From an uncultured Kangiella sp. (lineage in GTDB: Bacteria > Pseudomonadota > Gammaproteobacteria > Enterobacterales > DSM-103792), in NCBI GenBank assembly GCA_946481205.1, contig CAMLNB010000158.1, positions 1 through 7,984 on the forward strand: a stretch of DNA of 7,984 bases, read 5' to 3'. The translations under genes and the position numbers were made by a program. Below, piece after piece: positions 1-5,531 of the stretch (positions within the stretch are counted from its first letter, which is position 1; each line of letters begins with the position of its first letter). Under the pieces are notes generated by a model. It worked only from the letters and a program-made list of their open reading frames with translations, made no database searches and was not told the origin of the DNA.

Positions 1-19
1 GATTCGGGTGATGAGTCTC

Positions 20-25
20 TATAAT
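20..25 (+). promoter_or_regulatory. Perfect -10 box (TATAAT), possible tex promoter
   Basis: TATAAT matches the sigma70 -10 consensus in all six positions and points towards tex. The matching -35 box would fall just before the first base of the window, so only half of the promoter can be judged. If it is used, transcription would begin near base 32. It would then run through the palindromic element at 40-176 before reaching tex, giving a leader of about 220 nt. It could instead serve a transcript unrelated to tex. Confidence 0.4.
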
Positions 26-39
26 CCCGCTCCGATGAA

Positions 40-176
40 CGTGTAGGGCGGGTCTCGACCCGCCGTTCGGCCGGCAAGCTTCGTCATTCAGCGATTTCTG
101 CGGCCTGTCTCTTGCGCCACCTTTGGTGGCGCCATGTGTCGGGTTACGCGGCGTCGCCGCAAACCCGACCTACACG
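40..176. repeat. MITE-like intergenic element with terminal inverted repeats
   Basis: The element is bounded by CGTGTAGGGCGGGTC on the left and, read on the other strand, CGTGTAGGTCGGGTT on the right. These match at 13 of 15 positions, and the outer 8 bp are perfect. Inside are three compact hairpins: 47-53 with 58-64, 114-121 with 125-132 (GCGCCACC/GGTGGCGC around TTT), and 138-145 with 162-169, the last enclosing an inner stem 148-152/156-160. It is too short to encode a transposase, and no clear target-site duplication flanks it. The TGTAGG-TCGGG type of end resembles dispersed intergenic palindromes I have seen in other proteobacterial genomes, but copy number cannot be judged here. It lies between a perfect -10 box and tex, so it may have inserted into the tex leader. 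Confidence 0.6.
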
Positions 177-234
177 GTTCTCATTTTCCGTTTGGTCGTC
201 GACCTCGTGAAACGCGAGGCCCGTCCCCGTATTT

Positions 235-250
235 GAAAGGATTTGCTTTC
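235..250 (+). promoter_or_regulatory. tex ribosome-binding site inside a small hairpin
   Basis: AAAGGA at 236-241 stands 10 bases before the ATG at 252 and decides the tex start. An in-frame TTG at 243 would leave almost no spacing and is rejected. GAAAG (235-239) is complementary to CTTTC (246-250), so the site can fold into a weak 5-bp hairpin that partly hides it. Just upstream, CCTCG (203-207) and CGAGG (215-219) form another short stem. Confidence 0.55.
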
Positions 251-251
251 C

Positions 252-2576
252 ATGTTGGATATCGCGCAGCGCATTGCCTCTGAACTGAATGTCCGTCCAC
301 AGCAGGTCAATGCCGCCATCACCTTGCTCGACGAAGGCGCGACCGTGCCGTTCATTTCCCGTTACCGGAAAGAAGTCACCGGCGGCCTGACCGACACCGA
401 TCTGCGCAATCTCGAAGAGCGACTCGGCTATTTGCGCGAACTGGAAGATCGCCGCGGCGCGATCCTGAAAAGTATTGCCGATCAGGGCAAGCTGACGCTG
501 GAGCTGGAAGGCCAGATCCGTACTGTCCAGAACAAAACTGAACTCGAAGATCTGTATCTGCCATACAAGCCTAAGCGTCGCACCAAAGGCCAGATCGCCC
601 GAGAAGCCGGGCTGGAACCGTTGGCGCTGGCGCTGCACGCTGAACCGACACTGGACCCGCAAGCCGAAGCCGCGAAGTACATCGACGCTGACAAAGGCGT
701 TGCCGATGCCGCCGCCGCACTCGAAGGCGCGCGTTACATTCTGATGGAAGACTGGGCCGATGATGCCGCGCTGCTGGCCAAACTGCGGACCAAACTGCAG
801 GACAGCGCGCTGGTCGCCTCGAAAATGGTCGATGGCAAAGAGCAGGAAGGCGCCAAGTTCCGCGACTATTTTGCCTTCAGTGAACAGATCAACAAGATCC
901 CCTCGCACCGCGCGCTGGCGTTGTTCCGTGGCCGCAACGAAGGCGTGCTGACGCTGACGCTGGTGCCGCAGCAAGTCGCCGAAGGCGAGCGTGCCGATGC
1001 CGTCTGCGAAATGATGGTCGCCGAGCATGTCAACGTCGCCGACAAAAAGCGGCCGGCCGATGCCTGGCTGATGCAGACCGCGCAGTGGACCTGGCGGATC
1101 AAGCTGGCCACCAAGTTCGAAACCGAATTGTTCAACGATATCCGCGAACGGGCCGAAGCCGATGCGATCCGCGTGTTCGCCAGCAACCTGCGCGATCTGT
1201 TGATGGCGGCGCCAGCCGGCGCGAAAACCACGATGGGTCTCGATCCGGGCCTGCGCACCGGTGTCAAATGCGTCGTGGTCGACGATACCGGCAAGCTGCT
1301 GCATTACAGCGCCTTGTTCCCGCACCAGCCGCAGAACGAATGGAACAGCTCGCTTAAGCAGCTCTATCTGCTGTGTGCGAAGTTCAACGTCGGTTTGATC
1401 TCGATCGGCAACGGTACTGCCTCGCGCGAAACCGACAAGCTGGTCGGTGAGCTGCTGAAGAACCATCCGGAGATCAAGGCAACGAAAGTGGTCGTCAGCG
1501 AAGCCGGTGCGTCGGTCTATTCGGCGTCGGAACTCGCGGCAAACGAATTTCCGGATCTCGATGTCTCGTATCGTGGTGCGGTGTCGATCGCCCGTCGTTT
1601 GCAGGATCCGCTCGCTGAACTGGTCAAGATCGATCCGAAATCGATCGGTGTCGGCCAGTACCAGCACGATGTCTCGCAGGCGCAGCTCGCCAAGATGCTT
1701 GACTCGGTTGTCGAGGATTGCGTCAACGCGGTCGGTGTTGATGTGAACACCGCGTCGGTGCCGCTGCTGGCGAAAGTGTCAGGTCTGAACCGGACGTTGG
1801 CGAGCAATATCGTTGCCTTCCGCGACAAGAATGGCCGGTTCAAATCGCGCGCCGATTTGCTGAAAGTCGATCGCCTGGGCGAGCGTACCTTTGAACAAGC
1901 GGCCGGCTTCTTGCGCGTGATTGGCGGTGAGAATCCGCTTGATGCGTCGGCGGTGCACCCGGAAGCCTATCCGGTGGTCGAGAAAATCTTGAGCAAAGCC
2001 GGCAAGAACTCGATCAAGGAAGTGATGGGCAATGTCAGCTTCCTGCGCACGCTGAAAGTGACCGAATACACCGATGACAAATTCGGCGCGCCGACCGTTA
2101 CCGACATCGTCGCCGAACTGGAAAAGCCGGGTCGCGATCCGCGTGGCGAGTTCAAGACCGCGACCTTCAAGGAAGGCGTCGAGAACCTCAGCGATCTGAA
2201 AGTCGGCATGCAGCTGGAAGGCTCGGTGACCAACGTTACTGACTTTGGCGCCTTCGTCGACATCGGTGTGCACCAGGATGGTCTGGTACATATTTCCCAG
2301 TTGTCCGATCGCTTCATCAAGGATGCGCGTGAAGTGGTCAAAGCCGGTGATGTCGTCAAAGTCACCGTGATGGAAGTTGATATCCCGCGTAAGCGCGTTG
2401 GCCTGTCGATGCGCTCGGATGCACTCAGCGTGATCGCGCAGGGTGGTGTCGGCGCCGTGCCGAAGTCCGGTGGCGGCAAGCAGCCAACCAGCTTCAGCAG
2501 CAAACCGAAGCAGGACAAGCCGGCCGCGGTCGGCGGCTTCGGTGCCTTGCTGGCTGATGCGATGAAGAAGAAGTAA
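252..2576 (+). CDS. tex: Tex, S1-domain RNA-binding transcription accessory protein
   Basis: This is a 774-residue protein, the usual length for the Tex/YhgF family. The N-terminal Tex domain has the signature [18 protein letters not shown] near residue 30 and [13 protein letters not shown] near 100. A YqgF/RNase H-like domain begins near residue 327 with [10 protein letters not shown] (Asp331). A helix-hairpin-helix region runs from about 496 to 565 (VDVNTAS, then [12 protein letters not shown]). A C-terminal S1 RNA-binding domain spans about 648-721 ([21 protein letters not shown] through KRVGLSMR). The last 50 residues are a Gly/Lys/Pro-rich tail. Tex is a cytoplasmic nucleic-acid-binding protein that influences transcription and the expression of virulence or toxin genes in several bacteria, but its exact biochemical role is not settled. 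All domains look intact. No partner gene overlaps it, so it is probably transcribed alone. The ATG at 252 is preferred because of AAAGGA at 236-241. Confidence 0.97.
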   Translation: MLDIAQRIASELNVRPQQVNAAITLLDEGATVPFISRYRKEVTGGLTDTDLRNLEERLGYLRELEDRRGAILKSIADQGKLTLELEGQIRTVQNKTELEDLYLPYKPKRRTKGQIAREAGLEPLALALHAEPTLDPQAEAAKYIDADKGVADAAAALEGARYILMEDWADDAALLAKLRTKLQDSALVASKMVDGKEQEGAKFRDYFAFSEQINKIPSHRALALFRGRNEGVLTLTLVPQQVAEGERADAVCEMMVAEHVNVADKKRPADAWLMQTAQWTWRIKLATKFETELFNDIRERAEADAIRVFASNLRDLLMAAPAGAKTTMGLDPGLRTGVKCVVVDDTGKLLHYSALFPHQPQNEWNSSLKQLYLLCAKFNVGLISIGNGTASRETDKLVGELLKNHPEIKATKVVVSEAGASVYSASELAANEFPDLDVSYRGAVSIARRLQDPLAELVKIDPKSIGVGQYQHDVSQAQLAKMLDSVVEDCVNAVGVDVNTASVPLLAKVSGLNRTLASNIVAFRDKNGRFKSRADLLKVDRLGERTFEQAAGFLRVIGGENPLDASAVHPEAYPVVEKILSKAGKNSIKEVMGNVSFLRTLKVTEYTDDKFGAPTVTDIVAELEKPGRDPRGEFKTATFKEGVENLSDLKVGMQLEGSVTNVTDFGAFVDIGVHQDGLVHISQLSDRFIKDAREVVKAGDVVKVTVMEVDIPRKRVGLSMRSDALSVIAQGGVGAVPKSGGGKQPTSFSSKPKQDKPAAVGGFGALLADAMKKK

Positions 2577-2597
2577 GCCGGCGCAGTCGTCCGATCG

Positions 2598-2637
2598 GTA
2601 TTTGTCGCAATGCAGCAAACTGTATTGCGACAAATAC
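2598..2637. other. Long perfect hairpin downstream of tex
   Basis: Bases 2598-2611 and 2624-2637 are a perfect 14-bp inverted repeat. Allowing one G-U pair (2612 with 2623), the stem continues inward through 2613-2615/2620-2622. The result is an 18-bp stem with the four-base loop CAAA (2616-2619). It starts 21 bases after the tex stop codon. No T run follows on either strand, so it is not a standard intrinsic terminator. It may protect the tex mRNA 3' end, work with Rho, or be a large operator dyad. Its right arm overlaps the first AAACTGTA repeat. Confidence 0.6.
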
Positions 2638-2687
2638 AAAGTCGAGGAAACTGTAAAGCCAAATAATGAACTTGCAGGAAAACTGTA
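2617..2687 (+). promoter_or_regulatory. Three helically phased AAACTGTA repeats upstream of the sRNA promoter
   Basis: AAACTGTA occurs at 2617-2624, 2648-2655 and 2680-2687. The second and third copies share the longer context AGGAAA(A)CTGTAAA. The copies are 31 and 32 bases apart, close to three helical turns each, so they face the same side of the DNA. Relative to the predicted start at 2731 their centres are near -110, -80 and -48, positions that suit an activator contacting RNA polymerase. The third copy also forms part of the A-rich UP-like stretch. I do not recognise the regulator. The half-site resembles a Pho-box half (CTGTCAT), but the 11-bp Pho spacing is absent. Confidence 0.4.
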
Positions 2688-2695
2688 AAAAAGGT

Positions 2696-2724
2696 TTGCG
2701 CGCTGAAAACGGCAATGCTATAAA
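2696..2724 (+). promoter_or_regulatory. Strong sigma70 promoter of the candidate small RNA
   Basis: TTGCGC (2696-2701) and TATAAA (2719-2724) are separated by the ideal 17 bases. A TG at 2716-2717 adds an extended -10 element. The region at 2671-2691 is A-rich, like an UP element. The discriminator after the -10 box is ACGCCC, and GC-rich discriminators are typical of promoters under stringent control, such as those of stable RNAs. Transcription should start near 2731. Confidence 0.7.
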
Positions 2725-2730
2725 ACGCCC

Positions 2731-2816
2731 GCTAGCGACACAAAGAAGCACCGAGGACACGGTGCCCTGCAGACTGGAAAACTTCCGAAGCCCCCGTAAA
2801 AAGGGGCTTTTTATTT
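2731..2816 (+). ncRNA. Candidate small RNA of about 86 nt
   Basis: This is the stretch between a strong promoter (2696-2724) and a strong intrinsic terminator (2788-2816), with no credible reading frame inside. The predicted RNA begins with about 17 unpaired, A-rich bases. A 6-bp hairpin (2748-2753 with 2760-2765, GCACCG/CGGTGC) then shows AGGACA in its six-base loop. A weak GGAA/TTCC stem (2776-2779/2783-2786) follows, and then the terminator hairpin and its U tail. The GGA in a hexaloop is the shape bound by CsrA/RsmA, but only two GGA motifs are present, so it is not an obvious CsrB/RsmZ-type sponge. The CUUCC and CCCCC runs could pair with Shine-Dalgarno sequences, and the U tail could bind Hfq. 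It matches none of the common enterobacterial or pseudomonad small RNAs that I can recall. A leader of a downstream gene is unlikely because the next gene runs the other way. Confidence 0.6.
2788..2816 (+). terminator. Intrinsic terminator of the candidate small RNA
   Basis: AAGCCCC (2788-2794) pairs with GGGGCTT (2803-2809) around an 8-base A-rich loop, followed by TTTTTATTT (2808-2816). The U tail lies on the + strand only, so it does not terminate the converging - strand gene. It is too far from tex (over 200 bases, with a promoter between) to be only the tex terminator, although it would stop read-through from tex. Confidence 0.87.
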
Positions 2817-2864
2817 GCCTGCGATTTCATGGCTGAACGGCCCTGCCGCAAGCAAATAACCGGT

Positions 2865-3086
2865 TCAGGCATGGCGACGCGGCTTTCGCACCGGACGCCG
2901 GCGGCTTTGCATCGCCGCTTCTTCCTGGCGATGACTGAACCGCAAGTTCAGCACCAAGAGGCCGGCGACAATCAACAGCGCGCCGGGAATGAATCGGGCG
3001 CCGGATTCGATCATCACCAGCGCCAGCAGGCCGAAGCCCACATAGACATAAGGCAGGGCTTCATAAAGGGGTTTCGGCAGCACCAT
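2865..3086 (-). CDS. Small two-helix inner-membrane protein of unknown function
   Basis: This predicted protein has 73 residues. The start at 3086 is chosen because GGAGG (3092-3096, read on the - strand) stands five bases before its ATG. A longer in-frame version starting at 3122 lacks such a site. The protein opens with MVLPKPLYEALPY and has two hydrophobic segments at about residues 13-27 and 33-48, with a short loop containing Glu27 and Arg31. It ends in a strongly basic tail (SRRRPVRKPRRHA). By the positive-inside rule both ends should face the cytoplasm. I do not recognise a named family, though small proteins of this layout occur in related bacteria. It is divergent from dsbB with about 130 bases between the starts, so regulatory DNA could be shared. 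Its base composition resembles its neighbours. Confidence 0.75.
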   Translation of the reverse strand: MVLPKPLYEALPYVYVGFGLLALVMIESGARFIPGALLIVAGLLVLNLRFSHRQEEAAMQSRRRPVRKPRRHA

Positions 3087-3203
3087 AACGGCCTCCGCAA
3101 ACAAGTGACACGGACAGCTCACCGGTAGGTTTTACCACCGCTGCCGGCGTTTGCATCACCGGCAGGAACCGGTACAGTGGCAAGCCTTTCGCGCCATCGG
3201 TTG

Positions 3204-3209
3204 TAAGAT
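3204..3209 (+). promoter_or_regulatory. Possible -10 box immediately upstream of dsbB
   Basis: TAAGAT ends eight bases before the dsbB ATG at 3217. If it is a working -10 element, the mRNA would start at about the ATG itself and be leaderless or nearly so. That would fit the lack of a good Shine-Dalgarno sequence. No convincing -35 box lies at the right spacing, so this is weak evidence. Confidence 0.28.
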
Positions 3210-3216
3210 ATTCGCC

Positions 3217-3702
3217 ATGCACGGACGTACCTTCAATCTTCTGCTCGCTTTCATTTGCCACGAACTGCTGGTCGCGGCCTATTACTTTCAATATGTCGAA
3301 GGCCTGAACCCGTGCCCGCTGTGCATCATCCAGCGGGTGGTCGTGTTTGCCCTTGGCGTCTGGTTCCTGCTGATGGCAGGCGTCAACGTCAAACCCGGCG
3401 GCATCGGCGCCAAGCTGTTCAACGGCGTCGGAGTCGTGATCAGCGCGGTCGGCATTGCGGCTGCCGGTCGTCAGGTTTGGCTGCAATCGCTGCCGGCGGC
3501 GGAAGTGCCGGCCTGTGGCCCGGATCTGGGCTACATGATGGAAGTGTTCTCGGCCGGGGAGATTTTCAGCGAGTTGCTGAAGGGCAGCGGCGATTGCGCC
3601 AAGGTTGATTGGTCGTTCCTGGGCCTGTCGATGGGCGCCTGGATGCTGGTGGTATTCAGTCTGTTTGCGCTGTTTTTCTTGCTGCGGGCTGTGCGCAAGT
3701 AA
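3217..3702 (+). CDS. dsbB: DsbB, disulfide bond formation protein
   Basis: This is a 161-residue inner-membrane protein with four hydrophobic segments at about residues 6-24, 41-56, 67-84 and 138-156. DsbB re-oxidises the periplasmic thiol oxidase DsbA and passes the electrons to quinone. The first periplasmic loop carries the redox pair Cys33-Pro-Leu-Cys36, followed by Arg40, which matches the quinone-interacting Arg48 of E. coli DsbB. The second pair is Cys100 (in PACGPDLGYM) and Cys127 (in GSGDCAKVDW). An extra Cys14 in the first helix is common in the family. The GLSMGAW motif before the last helix is also characteristic. The ATG at 3217 places the first membrane segment correctly. An upstream in-frame ATG at 3151 would add 22 atypical residues and is rejected. 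No strong ribosome-binding site is visible. No dsbA is present in the window. Confidence 0.97.
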   Translation: MHGRTFNLLLAFICHELLVAAYYFQYVEGLNPCPLCIIQRVVVFALGVWFLLMAGVNVKPGGIGAKLFNGVGVVISAVGIAAAGRQVWLQSLPAAEVPACGPDLGYMMEVFSAGEIFSELLKGSGDCAKVDWSFLGLSMGAWMLVVFSLFALFFLLRAVRK

Positions 3703-3729
3703 CACCGCAAACCGGATTTGCATTTGCCG

Positions 3730-3758
3730 AAAAAGCGGGCCAGATGGCCCGCTTTTTT
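3730..3758 (+). terminator. Intrinsic terminator of dsbB
   Basis: GCGGGCC (3735-3741) pairs with GGCCCGC (3746-3752) around the loop AGAT and is followed by six T. The five A before the stem can pair with the T run, so it could also act on the - strand. It begins 28 bases after the dsbB stop codon, closing that transcript before the regulator gene. Confidence 0.92.
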
Positions 3759-3802
3759 GTTACCTCCGTTGGTATAGACACTGTTGGGTTGGCGCCGGGC
3801 AA

Positions 3803-3868
3803 CTGACAGCTCCTTGTCAGCAGCCCCGGTCTTTGTACACAGGCCGGTGGGGGCGACGGGTGTACCAT
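3803..3868 (+). promoter_or_regulatory. Dyads upstream of the WYL regulator, possible operators
   Basis: Two inverted repeats lie in the 197-base gap after dsbB. The first is CTGACA (3803-3808) with TGTCAG (3815-3820). The second is GTACAC (3835-3840) with GTGTAC (3860-3865), whose arm centres are 25 bases apart. A poor -10-like TACCAT (3863-3868) overlaps the second dyad. Autoregulation is common among helix-turn-helix regulators, so these are reasonable candidate operators, but 6-bp arms can occur by chance. No clear Shine-Dalgarno sequence precedes the ATG at 3900. Confidence 0.25.
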
Positions 3869-3899
3869 ATCGACCTACCCCGCAGCCGGATTCGCCCGC

Positions 3900-4610
3900 A
3901 TGACTCGTCGCGCCGATCGCCTTTTTGCCGTGGTGCAGCTGCTGCGCCGGGGCAAGCTTGTGACTGCCAAGCAGCTCGGTGAACGGCTCGAGGTGTCCGA
4001 GCGGACCATCTACCGCGACATCGCCGATCTGCAGGCCAGCGGCGTGCCGATTGATGGCGAAGCCGGGGTCGGTTATCTGCTGCGGGCTGGCTTCGATCTG
4101 CCGCCGCTGATGTTCAGCCGCGAGGAGGTCGAGGCGCTCGTGGTTGGCGCCCGGCTGGTCAAGACTTTTGTCGGCGCTGGCCTTGGTCGCGGTGCCGAAG
4201 ATGCGCTGGCGAAAATCGAGCATGTGCTGCCGGATGGGCTCAAACGCGAGCTGGAGAAGTCGCGGCTGTTCGTGCCGGAGTTTCTGGGTGATGTCGGCGT
4301 CCAGGCGGTGCTCGATCAGCTGCGTCAGGCCATCAACCAGAAAAGCGTGGTTCAGTTTGGCTACCAGCGGGAAGACGGCCTGCGCAGTGAACGGGCGGTC
4401 GAGCCGCTCGGGCTGTTCTGTTGGGGCCGGACCTGGACGCTGGCCGGCTGGTGCGAGCTGCGCAACGATTTCCGCCATTTCCGGGTCGACCGGATTAATG
4501 CGCTGGTGCTGACCGAGCGCAAATTCCAGGAAGTGCCGGGCCGTTCGCTCAGCGACTTCTTCCGCGCCGTCGAAGCCGAAGAGAGCAGCCGCAAAAGCGC
4601 CGAAGGCTGA
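3900..4610 (+). CDS. YafY-type helix-turn-helix regulator with WYL domain
   Basis: This 236-residue protein is the usual size for the YafY/DeoR-like WYL regulators. A winged helix-turn-helix fills about residues 3-61: TAKQLGERLEVSERTIYRDI contains the turn and recognition helix (33-45), and GVPIDGEAGVGYLL forms the wing. A central helical region (about 72-110) leads to a WYL domain at about 145-205. There the signature triad appears as Trp179-Thr-Leu181, followed by the conserved FRHFRVDRI. WYL domains are thought to bind a small ligand, nucleotide or nucleic acid, and to control the attached DNA-binding domain. The target here is unknown. It is a cytoplasmic transcription factor. rpiA starts 70 bases downstream on the same strand, so co-transcription is possible, but a separate -10-like box precedes rpiA. 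The acidic, Ser-rich last 13 residues are probably disordered. Confidence 0.93.
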   Translation: MTRRADRLFAVVQLLRRGKLVTAKQLGERLEVSERTIYRDIADLQASGVPIDGEAGVGYLLRAGFDLPPLMFSREEVEALVVGARLVKTFVGAGLGRGAEDALAKIEHVLPDGLKRELEKSRLFVPEFLGDVGVQAVLDQLRQAINQKSVVQFGYQREDGLRSERAVEPLGLFCWGRTWTLAGWCELRNDFRHFRVDRINALVLTERKFQEVPGRSLSDFFRAVEAEESSRKSAEG

Positions 4611-4641
4611 TTATTCCGCGCACCGGCAGCGATGCCGCGGC

Positions 4642-4647
4642 TAAAAT
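4642..4647 (+). promoter_or_regulatory. Possible -10 box upstream of rpiA
   Basis: TAAAAT lies 33 bases before the rpiA ATG and would start transcription near 4654, giving a leader of about 27 nt. That leader is pyrimidine-rich and has no Shine-Dalgarno sequence. No good -35 hexamer is found at 16-18 bases. rpiA may instead be read through from the regulator gene upstream. Confidence 0.33.
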
Positions 4648-4680
4648 GGCGGCCTTCGCCCGCCAGTTCTCCCGCCCGCC

Positions 4681-5334
4681 ATGGATCAAAACGCCCTGAA
4701 ACGCCGCGCCGCCGAGGCCGCCCTCGCTTTTGTCGAAGAAAACACCGTGCTCGGTGTCGGCACCGGCAGCACCGTCAATTGCTTTATCGACTTGATCGGC
4801 GAGCGCCGCATTCCGCTCAAAGGCGCAGTCTCCAGCTCAAAAGTGACCGAAGCCAAGCTGCGCGCCATCGGCGTTGACGTGCTGGATCTGAACAGCGCTG
4901 GGCCGATCCCGCTTTATGTCGATGGTGCCGATGAAACCGATGCCAAGCGCAACCTGATCAAAGGCGGCGGCGCCGCGCTGACCCGCGAGAAAATCGTCGC
5001 CCAAGCCGCCGAGCAATTTGTCTGCATCGTCGATCAAAGCAAGCTGGTGCCGCAGCTCGGCAAGTTTCCGCTGCCGGTGGAGGTGATCCCGATGGCGCGT
5101 TCGCTGGTCGCGCGCGAGCTGGTCAAGCTCGGTGGCGATCCGGTCTGGCGCGAAGGCGTCATCACCGACAACGGCAACGTCATTCTCGATGTCTGGCACC
5201 TCAACATCACCGATCCGAAAGCCCTTGAGCAGCTCATCAACAATATGCCCGGCGTGGTCTGCAACGGCCTGTTTGCGTTGCGTCCGGCCGATGCGGTGCT
5301 GATTGCCCGGCCGGATCGGATCGAGCGGATCTGA
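4681..5334 (+). CDS. rpiA: RpiA, ribose-5-phosphate isomerase A
   Basis: This 217-residue cytoplasmic enzyme (E. coli RpiA has 219) interconverts ribose 5-phosphate and ribulose 5-phosphate in the non-oxidative pentose phosphate pathway. The phosphate-binding loop reads GVGTGSTV (residues 25-32), followed by [10 protein letters not shown] (51-60). The active-site segment is YVDGADE with Asp81 and Asp84, then Lys94 in [14 protein letters not shown] and the catalytic base Glu103. These numbers match E. coli RpiA exactly. The C-terminal part has the conserved [14 protein letters not shown] and GVVCNGLFA. The ATG at 4681 gives the standard N-terminus although no Shine-Dalgarno sequence precedes it. 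The stop codon at 5332-5334 lies in the loop of a GATC-rich hairpin. The gene is complete, and I see nothing missing. Confidence 0.98.
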   Translation: MDQNALKRRAAEAALAFVEENTVLGVGTGSTVNCFIDLIGERRIPLKGAVSSSKVTEAKLRAIGVDVLDLNSAGPIPLYVDGADETDAKRNLIKGGGAALTREKIVAQAAEQFVCIVDQSKLVPQLGKFPLPVEVIPMARSLVARELVKLGGDPVWREGVITDNGNVILDVWHLNITDPKALEQLINNMPGVVCNGLFALRPADAVLIARPDRIERI

Positions 5335-5373
5335 TCGCTCCGATCCATTCGCTCCGATCAGGGCGACCGGATC
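5314..5373. repeat. GATC cluster with hairpin and direct repeat at the rpiA 3' end
   Basis: Seven GATC sites lie within 60 bases (5314, 5319, 5328, 5333, 5342, 5356 and 5370), where chance predicts about one per 256. Bases 5318-5327 pair with 5336-5346 with one bulged C (5340), leaving an 8-base loop that contains the end of the rpiA stop codon region. CGCTCCGATC occurs twice (5336-5345 and 5350-5359), with a 14-base period. There is no T run, so it is not an intrinsic terminator. It could be a degenerate repeat, a Rho-dependent 3' end, or a Dam-sensitive site if the host has Dam. Confidence 0.5.
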
Positions 5374-5411
5374 TGACTCGGTAAACCGGCGCTGTCGGCA
5401 GCGCCATTCGC

Positions 5412-5417
5412 TATACT
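5412..5417 (+). promoter_or_regulatory. Probable -10 box for the LolA-like/beta-barrel operon
   Basis: TATACT matches five of six -10 consensus positions and would start transcription near 5424. No convincing -35 hexamer lies 16-18 bases upstream, so an activator may be needed. The resulting leader before the ATG at 5532 would be about 108 nt. Confidence 0.42.
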
Positions 5418-5419
5418 GC

Positions 5420-5512
5420 CGCCATGACCGCGTATGCCGGTCATGGCGTTGTCGAACCGGCAGTGTCGTACTGCCAGGATTCAGGCCAGGAACGGTCATG
5501 CGCTCGTGCGCA
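5420..5512 (+). promoter_or_regulatory. Structured leader or operator of the LolA-like operon
   Basis: CGCCATGACCG (5420-5430) and CGGTCATGGCG (5438-5448) are a perfect 11-bp dyad that covers the predicted transcription start at 5424. Two more stems follow: GGCAGT/ACTGCC (5459-5464/5470-5475) and TGCGC/GCGCA (5499-5503/5508-5512). CGGTCATG recurs at 5493-5500, so the first arm could pair with either copy and form alternative structures. The dyad may be a repressor operator, or a 5' hairpin that stabilises the mRNA. It matches no riboswitch class I know. Confidence 0.4.
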
Positions 5513-5531
5513 ACATTACAAGGACGCTCAG

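Noticed and set aside
144..1667. 507-codon open frame on the - strand, antisense to tex
   Set aside because: It lies opposite a strongly supported tex gene. Its translation is rich in Arg, Gln, Phe and Asp with no recognisable domain, and it has the look of a GC-biased codon shadow.
1779..2639. 286-codon - strand frame over the tex 3' end
   Set aside because: It is an antisense shadow of the tex S1 and helix-hairpin-helix coding sequence, and it extends into the hairpin after tex. No domain or ribosome-binding site supports it.
2644..2690. PhoB box or GacA upstream site before the small RNA
   Set aside because: CTGTAAA resembles a Pho half-site, but the 11-bp repeat spacing is missing. The TGTAAG-N8-TTACA palindrome of GacA targets is not formed either.
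2762..2836. Possible 24-codon peptide from a GTG inside the small RNA
   Set aside because: The AGGA before it is only four bases away, and the frame runs through the terminator hairpin and its U tail, so most of it would not be in the transcript.
3531..4478. 315-codon - strand frame spanning the end of dsbB and the regulator gene
   Set aside because: It crosses the dsbB terminator and an intergenic region and is antisense to two well-identified proteins. Its composition is that of a shadow frame.
5424..5531. Extended N-terminus of the LolA-like protein from the ATG at 5424, as a leaderless start
   Set aside because: It would bury the signal peptide behind 36 polar residues. The ATG at 5532 has a well-spaced AAGGA. 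The ATG at 5424 falls within the dyad by coincidence of CATG.
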